64,000 nucleotides of DNA. Source: Dryocola clanedunensis_A. GTDB taxonomy: Bacteria > Pseudomonadota > Gammaproteobacteria > Enterobacterales > Enterobacteriaceae. The notes beneath the pieces are model-generated. The model was not told where the DNA came from. It saw nothing but the letters and a program-made list of their open reading frames with translations, and did not search any database. Positions 1 to 8,598 of this stretch are shown one piece after another (the stretch's first letter is position 1; every line of letters starts with the position of its first letter). The DNA lies in NCBI GenBank assembly GCA_038405435.1, contig JBBYHZ010000008.1; one strand, given 5' to 3'. The translations under genes and the position numbers were made by a program.

Positions 1-691
1 GCACTGGGATGGTGACGTTCTCTGGCAGTCCCGGCGCCATGAGGCCTATCGCGAAGCGCTGGCCTGGCTACGCGACCAGCATCTCAGCTATTTCTGCACC
101 TGTTCCCGCAGCCGCATTCAGCAAATCGGCGGCTTCTACGACGGCCACTGCCGGACGCTGAATCACGGTCCGGAAAACGCCGCCGTGCGCCTGGTGCAAC
201 AGCATCCGGTATTAAGTTTTGAAGATAAACTGCGCGGCACGCTGCTGGCGGACGAACAGCTTGCGCGGGAAGACTTTATCATTCACCGCCGCGACGGCCT
301 GTTTGCCTATAATCTGGCCGTGGTGGTGGACGATAACTTTCAGGGCGTGACGGAGATTGTGCGCGGCGCGGATTTGATCGAGCCTACCGTACGTCAGATT
401 TCGCTGTACCAGCAGTTTGGCTGGCGGGTGCCGCAGTACATGCATCTGCCGCTGGCGGTCAACGAGCAGGGCAATAAGTTATCCAAGCAAAACCACGCTC
501 CGGCGCTGCCGCAGGGCGACCCACGTCCTGTACTTATCAATGCGTTAGCATTCTTAAATCAGCCGCTTATTCCCTGCTGGCAGGATCTGTCGCTGGACAG
601 CCTGTTAAGCGAAGCGGTAAAAAATTGGGCGCCGGGTGACATTCCACTTAAGGCTCCCGTGAATACGTCATTCTCAAATGCGCCGCACTGA
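1..691 (+). CDS. gluQRS: GluQRS, glutamyl-Q tRNA(Asp) synthetase (3' part, 5' truncated by window)
   Basis: Truncated paralogue of glutamyl-tRNA synthetase that attaches glutamate to queuosine in the anticodon of tRNA(Asp). The reading frame is open from base 2 of the window, so the N-terminal HIGH region is missing. Visible features are HWDGDVLWQSRRHEAY near the start, a cysteine cluster of the zinc site (FCTCSRSR followed by YDGHCR) and the KLSKQ form of the KMSKS loop near the C-terminus. The anticodon-binding domain of full GluRS is absent, as is usual for this family. pcnB follows about 60 bp downstream in the same orientation, the E. coli order. Internal GTG/ATG codons around 185 are not the real start because the upstream sequence is clearly coding in the same frame. 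Confidence 0.95.
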   Translation, partial: HWDGDVLWQSRRHEAYREALAWLRDQHLSYFCTCSRSRIQQIGGFYDGHCRTLNHGPENAAVRLVQQHPVLSFEDKLRGTLLADEQLAREDFIIHRRDGLFAYNLAVVVDDNFQGVTEIVRGADLIEPTVRQISLYQQFGWRVPQYMHLPLAVNEQGNKLSKQNHAPALPQGDPRPVLINALAFLNQPLIPCWQDLSLDSLLSEAVKNWAPGDIPLKAPVNTSFSNAPH

Positions 692-748
692 GCTATGATT
701 AGCCGCTGTTTTTTTTGTCCCTAATGATTGACACTGCCGAGGTGGACC

Positions 749-2146
749 ATTTTTACCCGAGTCGCTAATTTTTGCCGCAAGGTGCTTAACCGCGATGATG
801 TCGTGGCTGAGGAGAAAGAAGATCTCCCGCAAATCACGGTCATTCCGCGTGACCAGCATGCTATCTCCCGCAAAGATATCAGTGAAAACGCCCTGAAGGT
901 GCTCTACCGTTTGAATAAAGCGGGCTACGAGGCATACCTTGTTGGCGGCGGCGTGCGTGACCTTCTGCTGGGCAAAAAACCGAAAGATTTCGACGTCACC
1001 ACCAGCGCCACGCCGGATCAGGTTCGTAAACTGTTCCGTAACTGCCGTCTGGTTGGCCGCCGCTTCCGCCTGGCGCACGTCATGTTCGGGCCGGAAATCA
1101 TTGAGGTCGCCACCTTCCGTGGCCATCATGAAGAGCAAAAATCCGATCGCCAGACCTCGCAAACCGGTCAGAACGGCATGCTGCTGCGCGATAACATCTT
1201 CGGCTCTATAGAAGAAGATGCCCAGCGCCGCGACTTCACCATCAACAGCCTTTATTACAGCGTGGCCGATTTTGCCATCCGTGATTACGTTGGCGGTCTG
1301 CGTGACTTACGTAACGGCGTGATTCGCCTGATTGGCGATCCGGAAACGCGCTACCGTGAAGATCCGGTACGTATGCTGCGCGCCGTGCGCTTTGCCGCCA
1401 AGCTGAACATGACTATCAGCCCTGAAACCGGCGAACCTATTCCACGCCTGGCAACGTTGATTAACGACGTTCCTCCTGCCCGCCTGTTTGAAGAGTCTCT
1501 CAAATTGCTGCAGGCAGGCCACGGCTATCCGACCTACGAACTGCTGCGTGAATACCAGCTGTTCCAGCCGCTGTTCCCGAGCATCACCCGCTGCTTTACC
1601 GAGCAGGGCGACAGCCCGATGGAGCTGATAATTGCCCAGGTGCTGAAGAATACCGACAACCGTATCCAGAACGATATGCGCGTGAATCCGGCGTTCCTCT
1701 TCTCCGCCATGTTCTGGTATCCGCAGCTGGAGATGGCCCAGAAGCTCACCCAGGAAAGCGGCCTTGCCTATATGGACGCCTTCGCCCTGGCGATGAACGA
1801 AGTGCTGGACGAAGCCTGCCGCGCGCTGGCGATTCCGAAACGTATTACCACCCTGGTGCGCGATATCTGGACGCTTCAGCTGCGCCTCTCCCGCCGCCAG
1901 GGCAAGCGCGCCTGGAAGCTGATGGAGCATCCTAAATTCCGCGCCGCGTACGATCTGCTGGCCCTGCGTGCCGAAGTGGAAAATAATCAGGAGCTGCTGC
2001 GTCTGACCAAATGGTGGGGCGAGTTCCAGGTTGCCGCGCCGCCGCTGCAGAAAGGCATGCTCGACGATCTGGGTGACGAACCGGCAGCGCGCCGTCGCCA
2101 TCGCCGTCCCCGCAAGCGTGCGCCACGCAGTGGTGGCACCGCGTGA
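749..2146 (+). CDS. pcnB: Poly(A) polymerase I, predicted AUU start codon
   Basis: Adds 3' poly(A) tails to RNA and so promotes decay; it also controls ColE1-type plasmid copy number through RNA I. Nucleotidyltransferase motifs are GGGVRDLLLG and the DFDVTT metal-binding aspartates, followed by the RNA-binding helical domain. The C-terminal tail is strongly basic (RRRHRRPRKRAPR). No ATG or GTG fits the family N-terminus. The expected MFTRVANFCRKVL sequence begins at ATT (749-751), preceded at suitable distance by GAGGTGG. A rare AUU start is described for E. coli pcnB and is thought to keep expression low. A TTG at 728 in the same frame would add seven residues not found in the family. The product is 465 aa. 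The stop overlaps the folK start by four bases. Confidence 0.95.
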   Translation: MFTRVANFCRKVLNRDDVVAEEKEDLPQITVIPRDQHAISRKDISENALKVLYRLNKAGYEAYLVGGGVRDLLLGKKPKDFDVTTSATPDQVRKLFRNCRLVGRRFRLAHVMFGPEIIEVATFRGHHEEQKSDRQTSQTGQNGMLLRDNIFGSIEEDAQRRDFTINSLYYSVADFAIRDYVGGLRDLRNGVIRLIGDPETRYREDPVRMLRAVRFAAKLNMTISPETGEPIPRLATLINDVPPARLFEESLKLLQAGHGYPTYELLREYQLFQPLFPSITRCFTEQGDSPMELIIAQVLKNTDNRIQNDMRVNPAFLFSAMFWYPQLEMAQKLTQESGLAYMDAFALAMNEVLDEACRALAIPKRITTLVRDIWTLQLRLSRRQGKRAWKLMEHPKFRAAYDLLALRAEVENNQELLRLTKWWGEFQVAAPPLQKGMLDDLGDEPAARRRHRRPRKRAPRSGGTA

Positions 2147-2622
2147 CCCTGGCGTTTATCGCCCTCGGCAGCAACCAGGCGTCACCGCTTGAGCAGGTCG
2201 CTCAGGCTCTTGACGCCATCGCAGCCATTCCGCACAGCCGGGTGGTTGCCACTTCCTCTTATTATCGCACCCCGCCGCTCGGCCCGCAGGATCAGCCCGA
2301 TTACCTGAATGCCGCAGTGGCGCTGGAAACCGATCTTTCAGCCGAAGAGCTGCTTGATCATACCCAGCGCATCGAGCTGGAGCAGGGGCGCGTTCGCAAA
2401 GCCGAACGCTGGGGCCCGCGCACTTTAGATCTGGATCTCATGCTGTTCGGGGCAGAAACGATCGCCACTCCGCGCCTGACCGTCCCCCACTACGATATGA
2501 AAAACCGCGCCTTTATGCTGGTTCCCCTGCTGGAAATCGCCCCTGACTGCGTTTTCCCGAACGGCGAAAGAGCGGCCGACGTGCTGGCCACGCTGTCCCG
2601 CGCGGGCATTTCGTACTGGTAA
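2143..2622 (+). CDS. folK: 6-hydroxymethyl-7,8-dihydropterin pyrophosphokinase (HPPK)
   Basis: Transfers pyrophosphate from ATP to 6-hydroxymethyl-7,8-dihydropterin in folate synthesis, giving the substrate of dihydropteroate synthase. The 159-aa length is normal. The N-terminal GSNQASPLEQ loop and the family signature RWGPRTLDLDLM, with its magnesium-binding aspartates, are present. Translation starts at GTG, whose GTGA overlaps the pcnB stop, so it is probably translationally coupled to pcnB. panB follows after 57 bp with its own ribosome-binding site. Confidence 0.96.
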   Translation: MTLAFIALGSNQASPLEQVAQALDAIAAIPHSRVVATSSYYRTPPLGPQDQPDYLNAAVALETDLSAEELLDHTQRIELEQGRVRKAERWGPRTLDLDLMLFGAETIATPRLTVPHYDMKNRAFMLVPLLEIAPDCVFPNGERAADVLATLSRAGISYW

Positions 2623-2679
2623 CGCCCAATTTTTTGATAAAGTAGCAATCGATTCCCCCTTCCTTATCCAGGGACCGCC

Positions 2680-3474
2680 ATGAAACCAATCACGATGTCT
2701 CAGCTGCGCCAGTGGAAACAGGCCCAGCGTAAATTCGCCACCATCACCGCCTATGACTTCAGCTTCGCCAAACTGTTTGCCGAAGAGGGCATCGGCGTGA
2801 TGCTGGTTGGCGATTCGTTAGGGATGACCGTTCAGGGGCACGACTCCACGCTGCCGGTAACCGTAGAAGATATTGCCTACCACACGCGTGCGGTACGACG
2901 CGGTGCGCCGCACTGCCTGCTGCTGGCCGACCTGCCGTTTATGGCTTATGCCACGCCGGAACAGGCTTTTATCAACTCCGCAGAAGTGATGCGTGCCGGG
3001 GCAAATATGGTAAAAATCGAAGGCGGAAAATGGCTGGTTGAAACTGTTAAAATGCTTACCGAGCGTGCCGTGCCGGTTTGTGGTCACCTGGGGCTGACGC
3101 CGCAGTCGGTGAATATTTTCGGCGGCTATAAGGTTCAGGGACGGGATGAACAGGCAGCTCAGACGCTGTTTGACGATGCCGTCGCTCTTGAAGCCGCTGG
3201 CGCACAGCTGCTGGTACTGGAATGCGTGCCGGTGGCGCTGGCGAAACGCATCACCGAAGCGCTGACCATTCCGGTCATCGGCATCGGCGCGGGTAACGTC
3301 ACGGACGGGCAGATTCTGGTAATGCACGACGCGTTCGGCATTACCGGTGGCCATATTCCGAAATTCGCCAAAAACTTCCTGACCGAAGCGGGTGACATGC
3401 GCGCCGCCGTGCGCCAGTACGCCGCTGAAGTTGAGTCCGGCAGCTATCCGGGCGAAGAACACAGTTTCCACTGA
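2680..3474 (+). CDS. panB: 3-methyl-2-oxobutanoate hydroxymethyltransferase
   Basis: First committed step of pantothenate synthesis: transfers a hydroxymethyl group from methylene-tetrahydrofolate to alpha-ketoisovalerate, giving ketopantoate. It is 264 aa, the family length. The magnesium ligands can be placed at Asp45 (LVGDSLGM), Asp84 (LLADLPFM) and Glu114 (KIEGG). It sits 13 bp ahead of panC, forming the panB-panC pair. The preceding folK links it to folate supply, which this enzyme uses. Confidence 0.97.
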   Translation: MKPITMSQLRQWKQAQRKFATITAYDFSFAKLFAEEGIGVMLVGDSLGMTVQGHDSTLPVTVEDIAYHTRAVRRGAPHCLLLADLPFMAYATPEQAFINSAEVMRAGANMVKIEGGKWLVETVKMLTERAVPVCGHLGLTPQSVNIFGGYKVQGRDEQAAQTLFDDAVALEAAGAQLLVLECVPVALAKRITEALTIPVIGIGAGNVTDGQILVMHDAFGITGGHIPKFAKNFLTEAGDMRAAVRQYAAEVESGSYPGEEHSFH

Positions 3475-3487
3475 CAGGAGAAAGGTT

Positions 3488-4342
3488 GTGCTGATAATCG
3501 AAACGTTACCGCTGCTCCGCCAGCAAATCCGCCGCTGGCGCCAGGAAGGCAAGCGCATTGCGCTGGTGCCGACCATGGGTAACCTGCACGACGGCCATAT
3601 GACGCTGGTTGAAGAAGCGAAGGCCGTGGCTGACGTGGTTGTGGTGAGTATTTTTGTTAACCCAATGCAGTTCGACCGCCCGGACGATCTGTCGCGCTAT
3701 CCGCGCACGCTGCAGGAAGATTGCGAGAAGCTTAATCGCCGTAAGGTCGATCTGGTGTTTGCGCCCGCTCCTGCCGATGTCTATCCGCAGGGCCTGGACA
3801 CCCAGACCTACGTTGACGTGCCGGGCCTTTCCACCATGCTGGAAGGCGCAAGCCGCCCGGGCCACTTCCGCGGCGTCTCCACCATCGTCAGCAAGCTGTT
3901 TAATCTGGTTCAGCCGGACGTCGCCTGCTTCGGGCAGAAGGACTACCAGCAGCTGGCGCTGATCCGCAAGATGACGGCGGATATGGGCTATGACATTGAG
4001 ATTGTCGGCGTGCCGACCGTGCGTGCGAAAGATGGCCTCGCGCTCAGCTCCCGCAACGGCTACCTGACCGCCGAACAGCGTAAAATTGCCCCAAACCTCA
4101 GTAAGGTCATGAACTCCATTGCCGATAAGCTGCGCGCGGGTGAGCGTGATACGGAAGAGCTGCTGGCGATTGCGGCAACCGAGCTTAACGAAAAAGGCCT
4201 GCGTTCTGACGATCTGCAAATCCGTGACGCCGACACGCTGCTGGAGCTAAGTGACGGCAGTAAATGCGCCGTCGTTCTCATGGCCGCATGGCTTGGTCAG
4301 GCGCGTCTGATTGATAACATTCAGGTTGATTTAGGGCAGTAG
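3488..4342 (+). CDS. panC: Pantothenate synthetase
   Basis: Joins pantoate and beta-alanine at the expense of ATP to make pantothenate. The start is GTG at 3488, preceded by CAGGAGAAAGG. The product begins MLIIETLPLLRQQIRRW, as in E. coli, and is 284 aa. The nucleotide-binding signatures PTMGNLHDGH (HIGH-like) and LSSRNGYL (KMSKS-like) are both present. A longer open frame reaches back to 3392 inside panB but has no family support. panC and panB are adjacent. panD, which supplies beta-alanine, follows 94 bp later with no yadD-type transposase gene between them, unlike E. coli K-12. Confidence 0.97.
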   Translation: MLIIETLPLLRQQIRRWRQEGKRIALVPTMGNLHDGHMTLVEEAKAVADVVVVSIFVNPMQFDRPDDLSRYPRTLQEDCEKLNRRKVDLVFAPAPADVYPQGLDTQTYVDVPGLSTMLEGASRPGHFRGVSTIVSKLFNLVQPDVACFGQKDYQQLALIRKMTADMGYDIEIVGVPTVRAKDGLALSSRNGYLTAEQRKIAPNLSKVMNSIADKLRAGERDTEELLAIAATELNEKGLRSDDLQIRDADTLLELSDGSKCAVVLMAAWLGQARLIDNIQVDLGQ

Positions 4343-4436
4343 ACAGCCCTGTAAAAACGGGCAATACTGCGCCAATATATTCATGGGATCGATGAAAATC
4401 GGTCCGGTTTAAGCCCAGACACAAAGGTTTAATTTT

Positions 4437-4817
4437 ATGATTCGCACCATGCTGCAGGGCAAGCTCCACCGCGTGAAAGTGACCCAGGCGGACTTGCATT
4501 ATGAAGGCTCCTGCGCCATCGATCAGGACTTCCTCGAGGCGGCAGGCATTCTGGAATATGAAGCCATCGATATCTATAACGTGACCAACGGTAAGCGTTT
4601 CTCAACTTACGCGATTGCCGGTGAGCGCGGATCGAAAATTATCTCTGTTAACGGCGCGGCGGCACACTGCGCAAGCGTGGGTGACATCCTGATTATCGCC
4701 AGCTACGTGACGATGCCGGACGAGCAGGCGCGCAGCTGGCAGCCAAAAGTCGCCTATTTTGACGGTGACAACGAGATGAAACGCCTGGCGAAAGCCGTAC
4801 CGGTTCAGGTGGCGTAA
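4437..4817 (+). CDS. panD: Aspartate 1-decarboxylase proenzyme
   Basis: Pyruvoyl enzyme that decarboxylates aspartate to beta-alanine for pantothenate. It is 126 aa, the normal length. The self-processing site is Gly24-Ser25 in YEGSCAID; cleavage there turns the serine into the pyruvoyl group. Lys9, Tyr22 and the TNGKRFSTY active-site segment are present. It ends the folK-panBCD group and is followed by REP-like palindromes that separate it from the opposing yadE gene. Confidence 0.97.
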   Translation: MIRTMLQGKLHRVKVTQADLHYEGSCAIDQDFLEAAGILEYEAIDIYNVTNGKRFSTYAIAGERGSKIISVNGAAAHCASVGDILIIASYVTMPDEQARSWQPKVAYFDGDNEMKRLAKAVPVQVA

Positions 4818-4838
4818 GAAGTTTTCCCCTCACCCTAA

Positions 4839-4912
4839 CCCTCTCCCCAAAGGGGCGAGGGGATCGATCGAGCTGTTTCCGTTATTCACCCTCTCCCTTT
4901 CGGGTTGAGGGT
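4839..4912. repeat. REP-like palindromes between panD and yadE
   Basis: Two GC-rich inverted repeats, CCCTCTCCCC/GGGGCGAGGG (4839-4861) and ACCCTCTCCC/GGGTTGAGGGT (4888-4912), lie between the convergent panD and yadE ends. The consensus CCCTCACCCTAACCCTCTCCC also occurs after acnB in this window, so it is a dispersed element. The hairpins may attenuate transcription from both sides or protect 3' ends. Confidence 0.6.
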
Positions 4913-4918
4913 ATAAAC

Positions 4919-6169
4919 TCAGGACTCCGGCTGATTCGTTATCAACCGTGACATCGTCTCCAGCGAGTCCGTCCGCAGAATATAAAGCCGCTTCAGCAGG
5001 AACGGATTATCTCCCGGCTTGACCTTGCCCCTTACCGTGGTGACCGCCATATGGAAGCCCGCGTCGTTCGCAGCCCTCACCGCCTTGTCGTCATAGCCAC
5101 CAAACGGGTACGACACATACAGCACGTGCGGGTTGAACTGCGCCAGCGCGCGTCGGGAATGTTTAAAATCGAACAGGATATTGTGGTAGCTGCGGCTCAG
5201 CAAAATGGGACGGCGATAGCCGTCAACGCGGTGCAGGAAGTGGGTGTGGGACTGCACGTCGAACACATCCTGGCTGGCCTGCAGTTCCGAAACGCTCATA
5301 AACTGCAGTGATTTAGGATTCCACTTCTGGGGATGACGCTTGATGCGCGACGAGATAATAAACGACGTCGCTTTAAAGCCGTACTCTTTCAAAATTGGGT
5401 ACGCATAGCGGTATACGGACTTCAGCCCGTCATCAAACGTAATCACTACCGAGCGTGCGGGCAGATTCATGCGGTTGCGCACGTAGCCTTCCAGCTGATA
5501 CATCGTCAGCGTGCTGTAGCCTCTGTCGCGCAGCCAGGTCATCTGGTTGCTGAACGCCACGACGGAGGTTGTCGTTGAGGTATGACGAAAACGCGTGTTT
5601 TCTTCATCGCGCAGGATGTGGTGGTAGGTCAGCACCGGAATGCCGTTATCCTGCTGCGCGTCCAGGCTGCTGACGTAGCCCAGACGGTTGCCGATGCGGA
5701 TCTGAAACCAGGTCTGGTTCAGCCGGTCTTTCAGCTTAGCGCTGATGGGATAGCGGATGTTGTCCGCCAGGGTACCAAAGGGAGCGCTGCCGCTGTTCGG
5801 CGCGTTATAAACCTGCACATCCCGGAAGGTCAGCAGATTCTGGTTGCTCAGCGGCTTGTTTAAATCCCCTAGCCTGTCCTCAACCCTCTGTTTTCCTGCC
5901 ACCGGCCCCAGGTGGCTCTTATCGATAAACCCGGTGCCGAAGCCGAAGCGAAACTCGTAATAATCCGCCGCCGTCGGGACAACCGCCAGGATCTGTCCTT
6001 CCTCGATGGTGCCAACGGAAATGACTTTATCCCCGACCTGCGCCCAGATATCGGCATCTTCTGTGGTCTGCATATACTGTGCGGGGATTTCATGGCTGCT
6101 GAGCAGGCTGGCGTGGGCCTGGGATGCACAAAACAGTGCCATCAGGCAAAACATGAGGCGGGTTAACAT
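4919..6169 (-). CDS. yadE: YadE-like secreted polysaccharide deacetylase
   Basis: A 416-aa protein with an N-terminal Sec signal peptide (MLTRLMFCLMALFCASQAHA). The first half resembles SH3-like binding segments (residues about 30-165, ending FQIRIGNRLGYVSSLD). A NodB/carbohydrate-esterase-4 domain follows, with VLTYHHI, VVITFDDGLKSVYRYAYP and QSHTHFLHR supplying the Asp and His residues of the metal site. It probably removes acetyl groups from an envelope or extracellular N-acetyl sugar; the substrate is unknown. It matches E. coli yadE in position, between panD and yadI. Confidence 0.88.
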   Translation of the reverse strand: MLTRLMFCLMALFCASQAHASLLSSHEIPAQYMQTTEDADIWAQVGDKVISVGTIEEGQILAVVPTAADYYEFRFGFGTGFIDKSHLGPVAGKQRVEDRLGDLNKPLSNQNLLTFRDVQVYNAPNSGSAPFGTLADNIRYPISAKLKDRLNQTWFQIRIGNRLGYVSSLDAQQDNGIPVLTYHHILRDEENTRFRHTSTTTSVVAFSNQMTWLRDRGYSTLTMYQLEGYVRNRMNLPARSVVITFDDGLKSVYRYAYPILKEYGFKATSFIISSRIKRHPQKWNPKSLQFMSVSELQASQDVFDVQSHTHFLHRVDGYRRPILLSRSYHNILFDFKHSRRALAQFNPHVLYVSYPFGGYDDKAVRAANDAGFHMAVTTVRGKVKPGDNPFLLKRLYILRTDSLETMSRLITNQPES

Positions 6170-6252
6170 AGCGGATTAAATAGCACTTTTTGCACATCCA
6201 GAGAGGGAGGCGGCTATTTTAGCATTTACGGCGTCAATACCAACCTTTCAGA

Positions 6253-6684
6253 TCAATATTGATGCAGTAAGACAAACGGCGGGTTTTTACTCTGCTGATG
6301 CCAGAGGCTGGTGACCGCCTCTCCGCCCTGCCCGACGATGAGCTGGCGAAAAGCTTCGCTGCTCAGCTTATCGCGCTGGTCGATAATAGCCGTCAGCAAA
6401 GGTAGCGTAACGCCGGAAATAACTTCGCAGTGGGAATGAGTGTGGCTCAGCTGGGCGGCGGTACGGTAGGGAGCCGCGCCCGTTTTATCGGTAAGAAAAA
6501 TGACGCCGTCGCCGGAGTCACAGTTATAAAGCGCGTCGCACAGCATGCGGCTCAGCATATTGGTGCTTAACCCTTTCCAGAAGTTCACCGCACAGCACTG
6601 GGCCTGCGGGCCGAAGCGCTTTTCAAGCGCGTCCAGCATATCCTGAGCATAATAGTCGTGACCCGTGATCACCCATCCCAACAT
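6253..6684 (-). CDS. yadI: PTS EIIA component, mannose family (YadI)
   Basis: A 143-aa single-domain phosphotransferase EIIA protein of the mannose/galactosamine class. It starts MLGWVITGHDYYAQDML, with His9 as the probable phosphorylation site; the second conserved region is DGVIFLTDKTGAAPYRTA. No EIIB or EIIC gene is nearby, so it is an orphan EIIA, as in E. coli. Its partner and sugar cannot be told from the sequence. It is separated by about 85 bp from yadE and 120 bp from yadH on the same strand. Confidence 0.88.
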   Translation of the reverse strand: MLGWVITGHDYYAQDMLDALEKRFGPQAQCCAVNFWKGLSTNMLSRMLCDALYNCDSGDGVIFLTDKTGAAPYRTAAQLSHTHSHCEVISGVTLPLLTAIIDQRDKLSSEAFRQLIVGQGGEAVTSLWHQQSKNPPFVLLHQY

Positions 6685-6802
6685 CGCGTATCTCCCGTAA
6701 ACGAGAGGGTAGTCTGCCAGAAAGATCGTCGCGCGGGCTGACGTTCGTCAAATGAGTGCGGGAAAAATCTGAAATGCTTCCCCCGCAGGGGAAGCGAAAC
6801 GA

Positions 6803-7573
6803 TCAGGTACGCAGACCGCGACCGCGCTGGATGAGGTACCAGCACAGCAGGTAGAACGCCGCAATAAACGCCACCAGCACGACGACGGTAAACAGCAGCG
6901 GAACGTCGCTGATGCCGAGGAAGCCGTAGCGGAAGCCGCTGATCATGTAGACGATCGGGTTCAGGTGCGACAGCGCCTGCCAGAACGGCGGCAGCAGGGT
7001 CAGAGAGTAGAACACCCCGCCCAGATAGGTCAGCGGCGTCAGCACGAAGGTCGGGATCAGGCTGATGTCGTCGAACGTTTTGGCAAACACGGCGTTAAGC
7101 AGGCCCGCCAGCGAGAACAGAATCGCCGTCAGCACCAGGGTCAGCGCGACGAACAGCCACGAGTGCACCTGGAACGGCACGAAGAACAGGGAAATAGCCG
7201 TTACCAGCACGCCAACGCACAGGCCGCGCGCAACGCCACCGCCCACGTAACCGGCGATAATCACGTGCGTTGGTACGGGCGCAACCAGCAGCTCTTCAAT
7301 GTTGCGCTGGAACTTGGCGCTGAAGAACGAAGATGCGACGTTGGCGTAGGCGTTGGTGATCACCGCCATCATGATCAGCCCCGGCACGATGAACTGCATG
7401 TAGGTGAAACCGTGCATTTCACCGATGCGCGAACCGATCAGGTTACCGAAGATAATGAAGTAGAGCGTCATGGTGATAACCGGCGGCACCAGCGTCTGGA
7501 TCCAGATGCGGGTGAAGCGGTGGATCTCTTTGGTCCAGATACTTTTTAACGCTACCCAGTAGAGATGCATCAT
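6803..7573 (-). CDS. yadH: ABC-2 type transporter permease YadH
   Basis: Membrane subunit of an ABC exporter, 256 aa, with about six hydrophobic segments typical of ABC-2 permeases. The conserved mid-region NIEELLVAPVPTHVIIAGY and the LGGVFYSLTLLPPFWQAL segment are present. Its start overlaps the 3' end of yadG by four bases, so the two subunits are probably translationally coupled. The substrate is not known; a role in envelope lipid or drug export has been suggested for this family. Confidence 0.92.
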   Translation of the reverse strand: MMHLYWVALKSIWTKEIHRFTRIWIQTLVPPVITMTLYFIIFGNLIGSRIGEMHGFTYMQFIVPGLIMMAVITNAYANVASSFFSAKFQRNIEELLVAPVPTHVIIAGYVGGGVARGLCVGVLVTAISLFFVPFQVHSWLFVALTLVLTAILFSLAGLLNAVFAKTFDDISLIPTFVLTPLTYLGGVFYSLTLLPPFWQALSHLNPIVYMISGFRYGFLGISDVPLLFTVVVLVAFIAAFYLLCWYLIQRGRGLRT

Positions 7574-8493
7574 GCCTGGTCTCCTTGTTTATTTACCAGC
7601 GTGACGAACAGCTCTTCCAGACGGTTGGCCTTGTTACGCATACTTAATACCTGAACGCCCTGCGCGCTTAGCTGGCTGAACACGCTGTTAATGCCCTGTT
7701 CGCGCAGTACTTCTACCTCAAGCGTGGAGGTGTCCACCAGGCGGTACTGATAGCCATCGAGCTTTGGCAGCGGGCTTTTCGGCGCTAGATCCAGGATGAA
7801 CGTTTCTGACTTGAGCTTAGAGAGCAGCGATTTCATCGAGGTGTTTTCTACCAGCTCACCGCTCTGGATAATGCCGATATTACGACAGAGCATTTCTGCT
7901 TCTTCCAGATAGTGGGTGGTCAGAATGATCGTGGTGCCCTTATCGTTCAGGTCTTTTAAGAAGCCCCACATGGAACGGCGAAGTTCGATGTCCACCCCGG
8001 CCGTCGGCTCATCAAGGATCAGCAGCTTTGGTTCATGCATCAGCGCACGGGCGATCATCAGACGACGTTTCATGCCGCCGGATAGCATCCGCGCTCTTTC
8101 GCTACGCTTTTCCCACAGGTCGAGCTGTTTGAGATACTTTTCGCTGCGCGCTATCGCTTCGTCACGCTCAACGCCATAGTAGCCAGCCTGATGAACGACA
8201 ATCTGCTGCACCGTTTCAAACGGGTTGAAGTTAAACTCCTGCGGGACCAGGCCGAGCTGGCGCTTGGCGTTCACTACATCGCTTTGCAGGTCGTAACCGA
8301 AGACGCGTACCTTGCCGGAGGTTTTGTTTACCAGCGAGCTGATGATGCCGATGGTGGTCGACTTGCCTGCGCCGTTCGGGCCAAGCAGGGCGTAGAAATC
8401 TCCCGCCTCGACACTAAGATCGATGCCGCGCAGCGCTTTAACGCCGCCCGCATAGGTCTTGGTGAGTTTTTCCAGTTCTAATGCAATGGTCAT
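7570..8493 (-). CDS. yadG: ABC transporter ATP-binding protein YadG
   Basis: ATPase subunit (307 aa) that pairs with YadH. It shows Walker A GPNGAGKSTT, the signature LSGGMKRRL and Walker B LLILDEPTAGVD, then the switch histidine in TTHYLEEAEML. A roughly 80-residue C-terminal extension follows, as in the CcmA/DrrA-like subgroup. It is first in the yadG-yadH operon and is divergent from can across a 105-bp region. Confidence 0.94.
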   Translation of the reverse strand: MTIALELEKLTKTYAGGVKALRGIDLSVEAGDFYALLGPNGAGKSTTIGIISSLVNKTSGKVRVFGYDLQSDVVNAKRQLGLVPQEFNFNPFETVQQIVVHQAGYYGVERDEAIARSEKYLKQLDLWEKRSERARMLSGGMKRRLMIARALMHEPKLLILDEPTAGVDIELRRSMWGFLKDLNDKGTTIILTTHYLEEAEMLCRNIGIIQSGELVENTSMKSLLSKLKSETFILDLAPKSPLPKLDGYQYRLVDTSTLEVEVLREQGINSVFSQLSAQGVQVLSMRNKANRLEELFVTLVNKQGDQA

Positions 8494-8598
8494 TGTTTGG
8501 GGTTACCTTTCGCGATGCACTTGTTATCAGTATAAAAATTTTCCGAGTTGCCCTATATTACCTTAACGCATTTCTCCGGTTACAGGTTGTTAGCCTCC

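Noticed and set aside
6253..6684. yadI as part of a complete PTS sugar operon
   Set aside because: No EIIB, EIIC or EIID gene is adjacent; neighbours are a deacetylase and an ABC exporter.
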